This document shows positions 34,112 to 44,899 of a stretch of DNA of 64,000 nucleotides, piece after piece; position 1 is the stretch's first letter, and every line of letters begins with the position of its first letter. The stretch covers positions 868,001 through 932,000 of the forward strand of contig NZ_CP029192.1 of NCBI RefSeq assembly GCF_008642315.1, read 5' to 3'. The DNA comes from Streptomyces venezuelae. GTDB lineage: Bacteria; Actinomycetota; Actinomycetes; Streptomycetales; Streptomycetaceae. Under the pieces are notes generated by a model. The model did not search any database and had not been told where the DNA came from. It was given only the letters and a program-made list of their open reading frames with translations. A program made the translations under genes and the position numbers.

Positions 34112-34643
34112 GGACTCGCTCTCGCGTCGAGGACGATGCGGGGGATGTCGAACGAGAAGTCAACCCGTCCGAGCGACTACGGTCAAGTACGATCAAGCTA
34201 CGCTGAGTTAACAGCGCATTAAGGTCGATCCTGCCCCCGGGTGTCCCCTTCGGTCGCGATTGAGCACGCCTGACTCGCCTTCAAACAACCTGCACATCGA
34301 ATGTGCACTCCGGTCACGGAATTCGGCCCCTGCGGCCCGCGAATTTCCATGCATCGACCATTCGATCCGCGCCTCGGCAGGAAAGTGTCCGATTTGTTGG
34401 AAGGAGTCGCTCCGCATCCTTGATTCCCGTCTGTGAATCTTGTGAAGGAGCTGGCGTGACGCGGTGAACCTGCCTGCACGCAGCGGTGATACGCCGCCAC
34501 AACCGCGCAGGAGCGCCTCCCCGTCGATTGGATGTACGAGCTGCGAACGTGCTTTGATCCTGGCTCGCCGCGGAATTCGAATCCCCAGGTTCCACGGCGT
34601 GGGTAATACCTATGCACATTCATTGAGAAGGGCAGCTCACACC
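34112..34643. other. Low-GC leader region upstream of the peptide precursor
   Basis: About 530 bases with visibly lower GC than the rest (for example TTAACAGCGCATTAAGG and TGTCCGATTTGTTGG). No open frame with a ribosome site is convincing on either strand. It separates the WS/DGAT gene from the peptide export operon and probably contains divergent promoters and an untranslated leader. A weak GAGAAGGG lies about 11-12 bases before the precursor ATG. Confidence 0.4.
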
Positions 34644-34871
34644 ATGAACAACGTCCCCCAGGTCGAGACCCTCGAGATTTCCGACGCCGACCTCGACAAC
34701 GTCTCCGGTGGCCTCGTCGCCGGTGTCGCGTCCAACGTGACCAGCACCGTTGACTCGATCGCCCCCGTCTCGGGCGTCGTCGGCGGCGTCGTCGGCACGG
34801 TCGAGGGTGCCACCGGCCTGAACACCGGCGCCGTCACCGGCCTCGCCGACGGCCTGACCGCCGGTCTCTGA
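34644..34871 (+). CDS. Double-glycine-leader exported peptide precursor, Cys-free glycine-zipper core
   Basis: The 75-residue precursor has a 23-residue leader ending at Gly22-Gly23 (ETLEISDADLDNVSGG), the cleavage signature read by C39 peptidases and shared with type-A2-like lanthipeptide leaders. The 52-residue core has no Cys, no Lys and no Arg. It has 11 Gly, 11 Ser/Thr and net negative charge. From core residue 35 onward Gly recurs every fourth position (35, 39, 43, 47, 51), with an earlier 24/28/32 set. Without Cys, lanthionine rings cannot form, so despite its leader it is not a standard lanthipeptide. It is followed by a hairpin and the NHLP-type exporter genes. Its function (bacteriocin, signalling or surface peptide) is unknown. 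Confidence 0.8.
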   Translation: MNNVPQVETLEISDADLDNVSGGLVAGVASNVTSTVDSIAPVSGVVGGVVGTVEGATGLNTGAVTGLADGLTAGL

Positions 34872-34903
34872 GCCTTTCCGCTCACAGAGACGCCGTCATT
34901 CGG

Positions 34904-34932
34904 GAGCCCCGGAACCTCAGGTTCCGGGGCTC
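34904..34932 (+). terminator. Intercistronic hairpin (attenuator/terminator) after the peptide precursor
   Basis: GAGCCCCGGAAC and GTTCCGGGGCTC form a perfect 12-base-pair stem with a five-base loop (CTCAG), 33 bases after the precursor stop and 28 before the adaptor start. No T tract follows. Such a hairpin would allow many precursor transcripts and fewer exporter transcripts, or protect the short message from 3' decay. Confidence 0.75.
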
Positions 34933-34959
34933 TCGGACGCAAGGTAAGGAAAGCGTTCC

Positions 34960-35762
34960 GTGCAGTTCCGCCAACAGGCCCTGTCCAAGCTGCAGTCGCC
35001 CGAGGAACTCGACCTGCCGGTGCGCTACGCCCGCCCCCAGGGCCTGCTCGTCCTCGCCGTCACCCTCGTCGTCATGGCCGCGTCGAGCGTCTGGGCCGTC
35101 ACCGGTTCCCTCTCCTCGACGCTCCGCGCACCCGGCATCCTCACCCACGGCCAGGGCAGTTACGTCCTGCAGAGCCCCGTGACCGGCCAGGTGACCCGCG
35201 TCCTGGCCGAGGAGGGCGAGCGGCTCGCCTCCGGCGCCCCCGTGCTCAAGGTCCGCACCGAGCAGGGCGACAAGGTCGTGCGCGCGATCGCCGCGGGCCG
35301 CGTGACCGCGCTCGTCGCCAGGATCGGCACCGTCGTCACCACCGGCGCCGACGTGGCGACCCTGGAGCGCGTGGCGGGCACCGACGACCCGCTGACGGCG
35401 ATGCTCTACGTACCCGCCGACAGCGCGGCCACCGTTCCCGTCGGCGCCTCGGTCGATCTCACCGTCCAGCCCGTGCCCACGGAGCGGTACGGCACACTGC
35501 GCGGCCGGGTGAAGGCGGTCGGCAGGGCCACGCAGAGCCGCCAGAAGATCACCGGCTTCCTCGGCGACAGCGAACTGGCCGGGCGGTTCACGGAGGACGG
35601 ACCTCCCGTGGCCGTCCTCGTCGAGCTCGACCGCTCCGCCACGACCAAGTCCGGCTACGCGTGGTCGACCCCCTCCGGCCCGCCCTTCGCGCTCGACTCC
35701 ATGACCCCGGCCACCGGCGCCTTCCACCACGCCGAGCAGCGCCCGATCGATTGGCTGCTTCC

Positions 35763-35766
<4 letters not shown>
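34960..35766 (+). CDS. NHLP-type bacteriocin secretion adaptor (HlyD-like membrane fusion protein)
   Basis: The 268-residue protein begins VQFRQQALSKLQSPEELDLP, the characteristic start of NHLP bacteriocin-system secretion proteins. One transmembrane helix follows (about 29-50: GLLVLAVTLVVMAASSVWAV). A lipoyl/HlyD-like domain with LQSPVTGQVTRVLAEEGERL follows and lies outside the membrane. It should link the ABC exporters in peptide export. The start is GTG 34960 with AAGGAAAG upstream. The stop overlaps the next gene's start as GTGA. Confidence 0.85.
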
Positions 35767-38045
<2,279 letters not shown>

Positions 38046-38046
38046 G

Positions 38047-40905
38047 GTGACCTCCGTACCGGAACAGCACACCCAGACCCACGACCCGGTCGCCGCCGCC
38101 TTCAACGCGCTCGGCACGCCGGTCGACTGCGCGGGACTGCGCAACGTGCACCTGGAGGGGCCGCAGGTGCTGTGGCTCGTCGTGGCCGGCGCCCTCGACC
38201 TGTTCGCCGTCGATGCCGCGCAGCAGGGCCACTGGCACTACCTGGGCCGCCTCGAACCGGGCACGCTGCTCCTCGGCCCGGTCGAGGGCCCCCAGCACAC
38301 CCTCGTCGGCCGCCCCCTCCAGGGCTGCGAGCTGCGCCGCATCCCCCTGCGCGAGCTGTACCGCCCGGACTACGGCGACACCTGGTCGTACGAGCAGCAG
38401 TACCCGAGCCAGTACGACACGCAGGACCAGGCGCTGAGCCTGCTGGAGCACGCCTTCGCGCTCGGCATCGGGCGCGGCCACCGGGTCCTGTTCGAGGCGC
38501 CGCTCGACGGCAGGACCGTCGGCGACGAGGTGGTGGCCGACGACGACATCCTGTGGATGCCGGTCGCGCCGGGCAGCGTGCAGTACGGCGCCGCCTACAG
38601 CGCCGAGGCCGCGGGCGACCTGCTGGTCGACGCCGCGATGTGGCAGCGGATGGTCAACCAGCAGTACCGGCTCCTGGCCACGCTCGACCGCTGGATCGAA
38701 CGCCTGGAGCGGGCCCACGAGGACCGCACGGCGGCCGGCATCAAGGCGGGCGAGAGCGTCCGTGAGCAGGCCGACCGGACGCTGCTCGCCTCCATCGGCC
38801 GCTCGGGCCGGCGCGGCGCGCGGCGCACCGAGTCCGGTGGCGGTCACGACGCGACGTACGCCGCCTGCCGGCTCGTCGCCAGGGCGGCGGGCATCACGCT
38901 GTCGGCCGCCTCGGAGGGCGGCGGGGCGGTGAGCGACCGGATGGACCCCGTCGAGCAGGTGGCGGTGGCGTCCCGGATCCGCACCCGTGCCGTGCGGCTC
39001 GACGGGCGCTGGTGGCGCCAGGACGCGGGCCCGCTCGTCGGGCACCGGGCCGCGAGCGGCGCGCCGGTCGCGCTGCTGTGGCGGCGCGGCGGCTACGAGT
39101 CGGTGCACCCGACGTCCGGGCGGCGCACCCGCATCGACGCGGACAACGCCGACGAGTTCGAACCGCAGGGCGTGATGTTCTACCGGCCGCTGCCCGAGCG
39201 GCCGTTGACGCTCGGACGGCTCTTCCGCTTCAGTCTGCGCGGCACCGGCGGCGACGTGCGCAACCTCGTGCTCGCCGGTCTGGTGACGGTGGCGATCGGC
39301 GCGCTGGTGCCGATCGCCACGGGACAGGTGCTCGGTGTGTTCGTGCCGAACGCCGAGAAGAGCCTCATCGTCCAGGTGTCCCTGGCCGTCATGGTCACCA
39401 GCATCGTCTCGGCCGCGTTCATGCTGCTCCAGAACCTCACCGTGCTGCGGATGGAGGGACGGATGGAGAGCACGCTGCAACCGGCGGTCTGGGACCGGCT
39501 GCTGCGGCTGCCGACGCGCTTCTTCGCCGAGCGCTCCACAGGCGAACTGGCCAGCGCGGCGATGGGCGTCAGCGCCATCCGCCGGGTCCTCTCGGGCATC
39601 GGCCCGGTCGCGCTCCAGGCCGGTTCGGTCGGCGCGATGAACCTGGTCCTGCTGCTGTTCTACAGCGTCCCCCTCGCCCTGACCGCGCTGGGGATGCTGA
39701 CCGTCATCGCCGCCGTGTTCCTCACGCTCGGGCTGTGGGAACTGCGCTGGCAGCGGCGGCTCGTGGAGCTCGGCAACAGACTCAACAACCAGGCGTTCCA
39801 GACGCTGCGCGGGCTCCCCAAACTCCGCGTGGCGGGCGCGGAGAGCTTCGCGTACGCCGCGTGGGCGGGCGAGTTCGCGCGCAGCAGGGAGTTGCAGCAG
39901 CGGGCCGGGCGCATCAAGAACGTCACGACGGTCCTCAACGCGGTCTATCTGCCGCTCTGCACGCTCGTCATGTTCGTGCTCCTCGCGGGCCCGGCGCGCG
40001 GGAGCCTGACCGCGGGCGAGTTCCTCACCTTCAGCACCGCCGTGACGATGCTCCTGACCTCCGTCACCCAGCTCACCGGGGCGCTCATCTCGGCGGCTTC
40101 CGTGCTGCCGATGTTCGAGCAGATCAAACCGGTGCTCGACGAGGCTCCGGAGGTCCGCTCCGGCAGCACGCAGCCGGGCGAGCTGCGGGGCGCGATCGAG
40201 GCCCGCGGTCTGTCCTTCCGTTACACCGACGACGGTCCGCTGGTCCTCGACGACGTGTCGCTGTCGATCCGGCCCGGTGAGTTCGTGGCCGTCGTGGGCC
40301 CGAGCGGCTGCGGCAAGTCGACGCTGCTGCGCCTCCTGATCGGCTTCGACGAGCCGGTCTCGGGCAGTGTGCTGTACGACGGGCAGGATCTGGCGGCCCT
40401 GGACCAGTCGGCGGTGCGCCGGCAGTGCGGCGTGGTCCTGCAGAACGCCCAGCCGCTCACCGGGTCCATCCTCGAATGCATCTGCGGCGCCGAGTCGTTC
40501 ACGCAGGAGGAGGCGTGGGAGGCCGCGGCGATGGCGGGGCTGGCCGAGGACATCAAGCGCATGCCGATGGGCCTGCACACGATGCTCTCCGGCGGCGGCG
40601 CGGTCTCCGGCGGCCAGCGCCAGCGCCTGATGATCGCGCAGGCCCTCATCCGCCGCCCCCGCGTCCTCTTCTTCGACGAGGCGACGAGCGCCCTGGACAA
40701 CGAGACGCAGCGCACGGTCATCGACAGCACCCGCGCCCTCAACGCCACTCGCGTCGTGATCGCCCACCGCCTGTCCACGGTCATGGACGCCGACCGCGTC
40801 GTCGTCATGTCGGAGGGCCGCATCGTCCAACAGGGCCCGCCCGCACGGCTCCTGGCCGATACGGGCGGGCGGTTGCACGAGTTGGTGCGGCGGCAGATGC
40901 GGTGA
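38047..40905 (+). CDS. NHLP-type export ABC transporter permease/ATPase, peptidase-less second subunit
   Basis: The 952-residue protein lies one base after the first exporter's stop. Its first ~350 residues are a cyclic-nucleotide-binding/cupin-like extension with LEPGTLLLGPVEG and a DRWIERLERAHEDR helical segment, without a C39 protease. Membrane segments follow at about 400-690. The ATPase has GPSGCGKST, LSGGGAVSGGQRQRLMIA (a lengthened signature) and FFDEATSALD. NHLP systems typically pair a peptidase-containing and a peptidase-less ABC protein; both are here. It closes the operon and is followed by a convergent GH2 gene 10 bases away. It probably forms a heteromeric exporter with the previous gene product. 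Confidence 0.92.
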   Translation: MTSVPEQHTQTHDPVAAAFNALGTPVDCAGLRNVHLEGPQVLWLVVAGALDLFAVDAAQQGHWHYLGRLEPGTLLLGPVEGPQHTLVGRPLQGCELRRIPLRELYRPDYGDTWSYEQQYPSQYDTQDQALSLLEHAFALGIGRGHRVLFEAPLDGRTVGDEVVADDDILWMPVAPGSVQYGAAYSAEAAGDLLVDAAMWQRMVNQQYRLLATLDRWIERLERAHEDRTAAGIKAGESVREQADRTLLASIGRSGRRGARRTESGGGHDATYAACRLVARAAGITLSAASEGGGAVSDRMDPVEQVAVASRIRTRAVRLDGRWWRQDAGPLVGHRAASGAPVALLWRRGGYESVHPTSGRRTRIDADNADEFEPQGVMFYRPLPERPLTLGRLFRFSLRGTGGDVRNLVLAGLVTVAIGALVPIATGQVLGVFVPNAEKSLIVQVSLAVMVTSIVSAAFMLLQNLTVLRMEGRMESTLQPAVWDRLLRLPTRFFAERSTGELASAAMGVSAIRRVLSGIGPVALQAGSVGAMNLVLLLFYSVPLALTALGMLTVIAAVFLTLGLWELRWQRRLVELGNRLNNQAFQTLRGLPKLRVAGAESFAYAAWAGEFARSRELQQRAGRIKNVTTVLNAVYLPLCTLVMFVLLAGPARGSLTAGEFLTFSTAVTMLLTSVTQLTGALISAASVLPMFEQIKPVLDEAPEVRSGSTQPGELRGAIEARGLSFRYTDDGPLVLDDVSLSIRPGEFVAVVGPSGCGKSTLLRLLIGFDEPVSGSVLYDGQDLAALDQSAVRRQCGVVLQNAQPLTGSILECICGAESFTQEEAWEAAAMAGLAEDIKRMPMGLHTMLSGGGAVSGGQRQRLMIAQALIRRPRVLFFDEATSALDNETQRTVIDSTRALNATRVVIAHRLSTVMDADRVVVMSEGRIVQQGPPARLLADTGGRLHELVRRQMR

Positions 40906-40915
40906 GGCCGGGGTC

Positions 40916-43546
40916 TCAGGAGTTCGTGCAGCCCGGCACCGTGGCCTGTGACGCGTCACGGATCAGCGCTTCGTGCGCGGCCTTCACCCGCTTCACGTCC
41001 GGCTTGACGACCTGGCGGTCGTAGGTGAGCAGGCCGTTCAACTCCCCTTCCACATCGGTGATCTGGGTGTAGACCGCGCCGTTGTTGCCCTTGCAGGCGA
41101 GGGCGCGCACTTCACCGAGCTTGGCGATGTAGTCGTCCGTGTACGTCGCCGGGTCCACGTCGACGTAGCTCTGCTGGACGGACCAGGCGTGGCCGGGCAC
41201 GGCGAGTCCGAGGCCGCCGTACTCCCCGGCGACCAAGGCCCGTTTGCCGTCCGGCCGCGGCGGGATGGCGGGGCTCGGGTAGCCGTGCTCGTCCATGATG
41301 TCGCCGGTGCCTCCGTCGGCCCCCAGGTTGAGCCCCGACATGTTGTTGACGAGCCGTGTCGGGTCCCAGGCCTTGGCCTGCTCGGCGATGCGGCCGATGT
41401 CGTACTGGCCCCAGCCCTCGTTGAAGGTCACCCACATGACGATCGACGGGCTGCTCGCGTGCTCGTCGATCATCTGCTTCATCTCGCGCTCGTACTGGGC
41501 GCGGGCGGCCGCGTCAGGGGTGCGTCCCGCCTCCATGGCGGGCATGTCCTGCCAGACGAGGAGGCCCAGCTTGTCGGCCCAGTAGAACCAGCGGTCGGGT
41601 TCGACCTTGATGTGTTTGCGGACCGAGTTGAAGCCCATTTCCTTGTGCATCTTGAGGTCGTACGCGAGGGCCTCGTCGCTGGGCGCGGTGTGCAGGCCGT
41701 CCGGCCAGAAGCCCTGGTCGAGCGTGGCCATGAGGAAGACGGGCTTGCCGTTGAGTACGGTGCGCGGGGTGCCGTTCACCTTCTCGACGGCGATGGAGCG
41801 CATGCCGAAGTAGCCGGTGACGCGGTCGCTGCCGACGCGGACCTGGAGGTCGTAGAGGAACGGGGCGTCCGGCGACCACAGGCGGGGGTCGGCGATCCTG
41901 AGCTTGAGCGGCTTGCCGGTGCGCCCGCTGAGCTCGGCGACCTTCTTCTTGCCCTCGTACGCGGCCGCCGTGACGGGCACGCCGTCGCGCACGCCCTGCG
42001 CCTCGACGGTGACCTGCTTGTTCTCGACGTCCGGTGTGATCTTCAGGGAGTCCGCGTGGTCGGCGGCCACCGGCTCCATCCAGACGGTCTGCCAGATGCC
42101 GGACGACGGGGTGTACCAGATGCCGCTGGGGTCCAGGCGCTGCTTGCCGACGGGCGGGTTCGCGCCGTCGTCCGCGTCGGTCGGGTCGTACACGCCGACG
42201 ATGAGTTCCTGCGTACGGCCCGGCTTCAGGGCGTCGGTGACGTCGGCGGTGAACTTGTCGTAGCCGCCCTTGTGTTCGGTGACCTTGCGGCCGTTGACGT
42301 ACACCTCGGACTGCCAGTCGACGGCGCCGAAGTTGAGGTTCAGCCGCTTGCCGTCGCCGATCCGCCAGTTCTTGGGGACGGTGAAGGTGCGGCGGTACCA
42401 CATGCGGTCCTCGTGCCGCTCGATGCCGGAGAGCTGGGACTCCACCGGGTACGGGACGAGGATCTTCTCCTTGAGGTTCTTGCCGACCGGGGGCTTCTCG
42501 CCCGCCTCAGCGGCGGCGAACTGCCAGGACCCGTTGAGGTTCTGCCAGTCCTTGCGCTTCAGCTGCGGCCGCGGGTACTCGCGGTGGGCGTTGCCCGGGG
42601 TGACGTCGTCGGCCCACTTGGTGCGCAGCTGGTGCTCGGAGTGGTTCGGGCCGCTGGTCCAGAACTGGCCGACTGCGTCACCGTCCGTGCCGTTCAGGCC
42701 GCCCTTGCCGTCGTAGCGGATGTCGGCGAGGCCGGGGGCGTTGCCCGCCTTGTTGCCGACGGCGGGTTCTTTCAGGCCGACGAGGAGGCTGCGCTCGTCG
42801 GCGGGGTCGGCCTTGACCGTGTCGAGCGGCCACTTGGCGCCGCCGATGACGGCGTCGAGATGGTCGGTGAGGTTCGCGGGCGGGGCGGCGAGCTTCTGGG
42901 CGAAGTCGAGCTTGAGGCTGCGGCCGTCCTTGAGGACGGTGGCGTTGATGGCGCCGTCGTAGTCGAAGTCCGCGGGGATGCGCAGCGCGGTTCGCGGGAC
43001 GGCCTTCTTCTCGCCGCCGGGCGGGGTCCACTTCAGGCGCAGGTTGGAGCCGCCGTAGTGTTCGAAGTACTCGACTTTGATGTCGTAGGCCTTGCCGGCC
43101 GTCAACTCTACGGGTTTCGAGGTCTGTTCCCTGTCCCAGTCGTCCTGCCAGTGGTCGATGGCGATCCTTCCGTCCACCCAGAGGCGGAAGCCGTTGTCAC
43201 CGATCATCGAGAAGGTGGTGGCGCCGGTCTTCTCGGGCACGATCCGGCCGGTCCAGCGGACGCTGACGTCGTCGGCCTGTCCGGTGGTGGCCTTGAGGCG
43301 GGGTTCGAGGTTGCCGAAGTCGATGTTGGGGTCGAGTCCGGTGGCCTTGAGCTCGTCGAAGTCGAAGGCTCCCGGGGCGGACTGGGTGAAGTACTCGCCC
43401 TTGAGGCCCTGGATCTCGACGGGGTCGTCGGCGGCGGTCGCGGCGGGGACCGCGGTGAGTCCCGCGATGCCGAGGGCGCCCGCGAGCAGCAGGGCGAGGT
43501 GTCGGCCCAGGTGTGCGGGGCGTCCGGGATGTCGTCTGAGGCGCAC
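40916..43546 (-). CDS. Secreted PA14-domain GH2-type glycoside hydrolase
   Basis: The 876-residue precursor starts at GTG 43546 directly after AAGGAGGATCC (a near-perfect ribosome site). It has a signal peptide with LALLLAGALGIAGLTA. Residues about 45-195 form a PA14 carbohydrate-binding domain (GEYFTQSAPGAFDF, WTGRIVPEKTGATTF, YFEHYGGSNLRLKW). A GH2 sugar-binding, immunoglobulin-like and TIM-barrel region follows, with the acid/base motif WVTFNEGWGQYD and, later, GEYGGLGLAV for the nucleophile. The specificity (galactosidase, glucuronidase or galactofuranosidase) cannot be read by eye. A shared operator with the YtfQ-like transporter operon suggests a galactose-type or related sugar. Confidence 0.87.
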   Translation of the reverse strand: MRLRRHPGRPAHLGRHLALLLAGALGIAGLTAVPAATAADDPVEIQGLKGEYFTQSAPGAFDFDELKATGLDPNIDFGNLEPRLKATTGQADDVSVRWTGRIVPEKTGATTFSMIGDNGFRLWVDGRIAIDHWQDDWDREQTSKPVELTAGKAYDIKVEYFEHYGGSNLRLKWTPPGGEKKAVPRTALRIPADFDYDGAINATVLKDGRSLKLDFAQKLAAPPANLTDHLDAVIGGAKWPLDTVKADPADERSLLVGLKEPAVGNKAGNAPGLADIRYDGKGGLNGTDGDAVGQFWTSGPNHSEHQLRTKWADDVTPGNAHREYPRPQLKRKDWQNLNGSWQFAAAEAGEKPPVGKNLKEKILVPYPVESQLSGIERHEDRMWYRRTFTVPKNWRIGDGKRLNLNFGAVDWQSEVYVNGRKVTEHKGGYDKFTADVTDALKPGRTQELIVGVYDPTDADDGANPPVGKQRLDPSGIWYTPSSGIWQTVWMEPVAADHADSLKITPDVENKQVTVEAQGVRDGVPVTAAAYEGKKKVAELSGRTGKPLKLRIADPRLWSPDAPFLYDLQVRVGSDRVTGYFGMRSIAVEKVNGTPRTVLNGKPVFLMATLDQGFWPDGLHTAPSDEALAYDLKMHKEMGFNSVRKHIKVEPDRWFYWADKLGLLVWQDMPAMEAGRTPDAAARAQYEREMKQMIDEHASSPSIVMWVTFNEGWGQYDIGRIAEQAKAWDPTRLVNNMSGLNLGADGGTGDIMDEHGYPSPAIPPRPDGKRALVAGEYGGLGLAVPGHAWSVQQSYVDVDPATYTDDYIAKLGEVRALACKGNNGAVYTQITDVEGELNGLLTYDRQVVKPDVKRVKAAHEALIRDASQATVPGCTNS

Positions 43547-43718
43547 GGATCCTCCTTGGTGAGGAAGGGTGGCGGCTTGTCGCTGCAGTCGGTACAACGA
43601 GTCTGTACAACGTTGGAAGGAACGACAGTTGGCATGACAGCACGCGTTCCGGCGCGCTGTCCAGGGTCATGACAAACGCCTCGGAGGACCGGGGCGGCCA
43701 CCGACGCAGGGAGATCCA
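43547..43718. promoter_or_regulatory. Divergent promoter with LacI-type operator (site A)
   Basis: The region between the GH2 gene and the LacI gene holds TGTACAACGTTGGAA at 43604-43618, with a perfect palindromic core CAACGTTG. A related half site, GGTACAACGAG, lies upstream at 43591-43601. The core matches a second site upstream of the transporter operon at 12 of 15 positions. Confidence 0.65.
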
Positions 43719-44732
43719 GTGCGGGTTAGCCTCAAGGACGTCGCGGAGCGCGCGGGCGTCTCGATCAAGACCGTCTCGAACGTGGTGAACAAGTATCAGC
43801 ACGTCACCCCGGCGATGCGGGCCCGCGTCCAGGAAGCCATCGACGAGCTCGGCTACCGCCCCAACTTGACGGCACGTCACCTGCGCAAGGGCCGGACCGG
43901 GATCATCGCGCTCGCCGTCCCCGAACTCGGCAACCCGTACTTCGCCGAGCTCGCCGGCGCCGTCATCGACGCGGCGGCCGAGCACGACTTCACGGTGCTC
44001 CTCGACCACACCCGCGGCGAGCGCGAGCAGGAGGTCCTGGTCAGCCAGGGCTTCCGGGCCCGGGTCATCGACGGTCTGATCCTCAGCCCGCTGGAGCTGG
44101 AGGCGGAGGACCTGCGGGCCCGCGAGGACGACGTGCCGCTGGTGCTGCTCGGCGAGCGGAGCTACGACCTGGACTACGACCACATCGCGATCGACAACAT
44201 CGCCGCGAGCCGCACCGCGGTGCGCCACCTCATCGGCCGCGGCCGCACCTCCATCGCCTACCTCGGCGCCCGCACGGACTCCGCGAACCGCCCCGCCCAC
44301 CTGCGACTCCAGGGCTGGCGCGAGGAGTTGACGGCGGCCGGGATCGCCGCACCGGAGAGCTTGGTGGGGCCGGTCGGCGGCTGGGACCGGTGGGACGGGG
44401 CGAAGGCCATGGCGCGGATGCTGGACGCGGGGGTGCGGCCCGACGCGGTGTTCGCGTACAACGACCTGGTGGCGATCGGCGCGATGCGGGTCCTGCACGA
44501 GCGGGGCCTGCGGGTGCCGTGGGATGTGGCGGTGGTGGGTTTCGACGACATAGCGGAAGGGCAGTTCGGAGCCGTGACGCTGACCACGGTGGCGCCGGAC
44601 AAGCAGGCCATCGCGCGCCTCGCCGTCGAGTCGCTGCTGACCAAACTGGCCCATCCGGAACGGACCGGCGGACGTGAACTCGTCGCCGACTTCCGGCTGG
44701 TGGAACGGGAGAGCACACTGGGCCGGCGCTGA
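43719..44732 (+). CDS. LacI-family transcriptional repressor
   Basis: The 337-residue regulator has the LacI DNA-binding head (LKDVAERAGVSIKTVSNVV, hinge YRPNLTARHLRKGRTGIIAL) and a sugar-binding effector domain with NPYFAELAGAVIDAA and, near the end, DVAVVGFDDIAEGQFG. It begins at GTG 43719 after GGGAG. It lies between the divergent GH2 gene and the co-directional transporter operon. It probably represses both through the sites at 43604 and 44799 and itself through the first. Confidence 0.92.
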   Translation: MRVSLKDVAERAGVSIKTVSNVVNKYQHVTPAMRARVQEAIDELGYRPNLTARHLRKGRTGIIALAVPELGNPYFAELAGAVIDAAAEHDFTVLLDHTRGEREQEVLVSQGFRARVIDGLILSPLELEAEDLRAREDDVPLVLLGERSYDLDYDHIAIDNIAASRTAVRHLIGRGRTSIAYLGARTDSANRPAHLRLQGWREELTAAGIAAPESLVGPVGGWDRWDGAKAMARMLDAGVRPDAVFAYNDLVAIGAMRVLHERGLRVPWDVAVVGFDDIAEGQFGAVTLTTVAPDKQAIARLAVESLLTKLAHPERTGGRELVADFRLVERESTLGRR

Positions 44733-44798
44733 GCGCGGGTCACGCGGACCCAGCGGCCGGCGTCCCCGAGAAGCGTGCGCGGAGGGTTTACAGCCTCC

Positions 44799-44813
44799 TT
44801 TCAACGATGTAAA
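44799..44813 (+). promoter_or_regulatory. LacI-type operator upstream of the sugar transporter operon (site B)
   Basis: TTTCAACGATGTAAA lies 86 bases before the binding-protein start. Reverse-complemented site A reads TTCCAACGTTGTACA and matches it at 12 of 15 positions, including the CAACG half. A longer inverted pair TTTACA (44787-44792)/TGTAAA (44808-44813) surrounds it. Confidence 0.6.
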
Positions 44814-44899
44814 AAGCTCCCCGTACCGCCGAGTTGACCGCAAGTGCCGTCTCTCCCGTGAGCGCTCTCAGTGCCGGGGCCGTGCCGTTTGGGGATCCG

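Noticed and set aside
30830..34222. 1130-residue plus-strand open frame
   Set aside because: It runs antisense to the SDR and WS/DGAT genes, which have motifs. No domain or ribosome site is seen in the long frame.
34208..34417. Small minus-strand frame in the AT-rich leader
   Set aside because: Weak ribosome site and codon use unlike the neighbours; no homology-like pattern.
34464..34643. N-terminal extension of the peptide precursor
   Set aside because: Sixty extra residues upstream of ATG 34644 look random, and the recognisable leader begins at the later Met.
34644..34871. Lanthipeptide label for the precursor
   Set aside because: The leader looks like type A2 lanthipeptides, but the core has no Cys and no lanthionine synthetase is near, so rings cannot form as usual.
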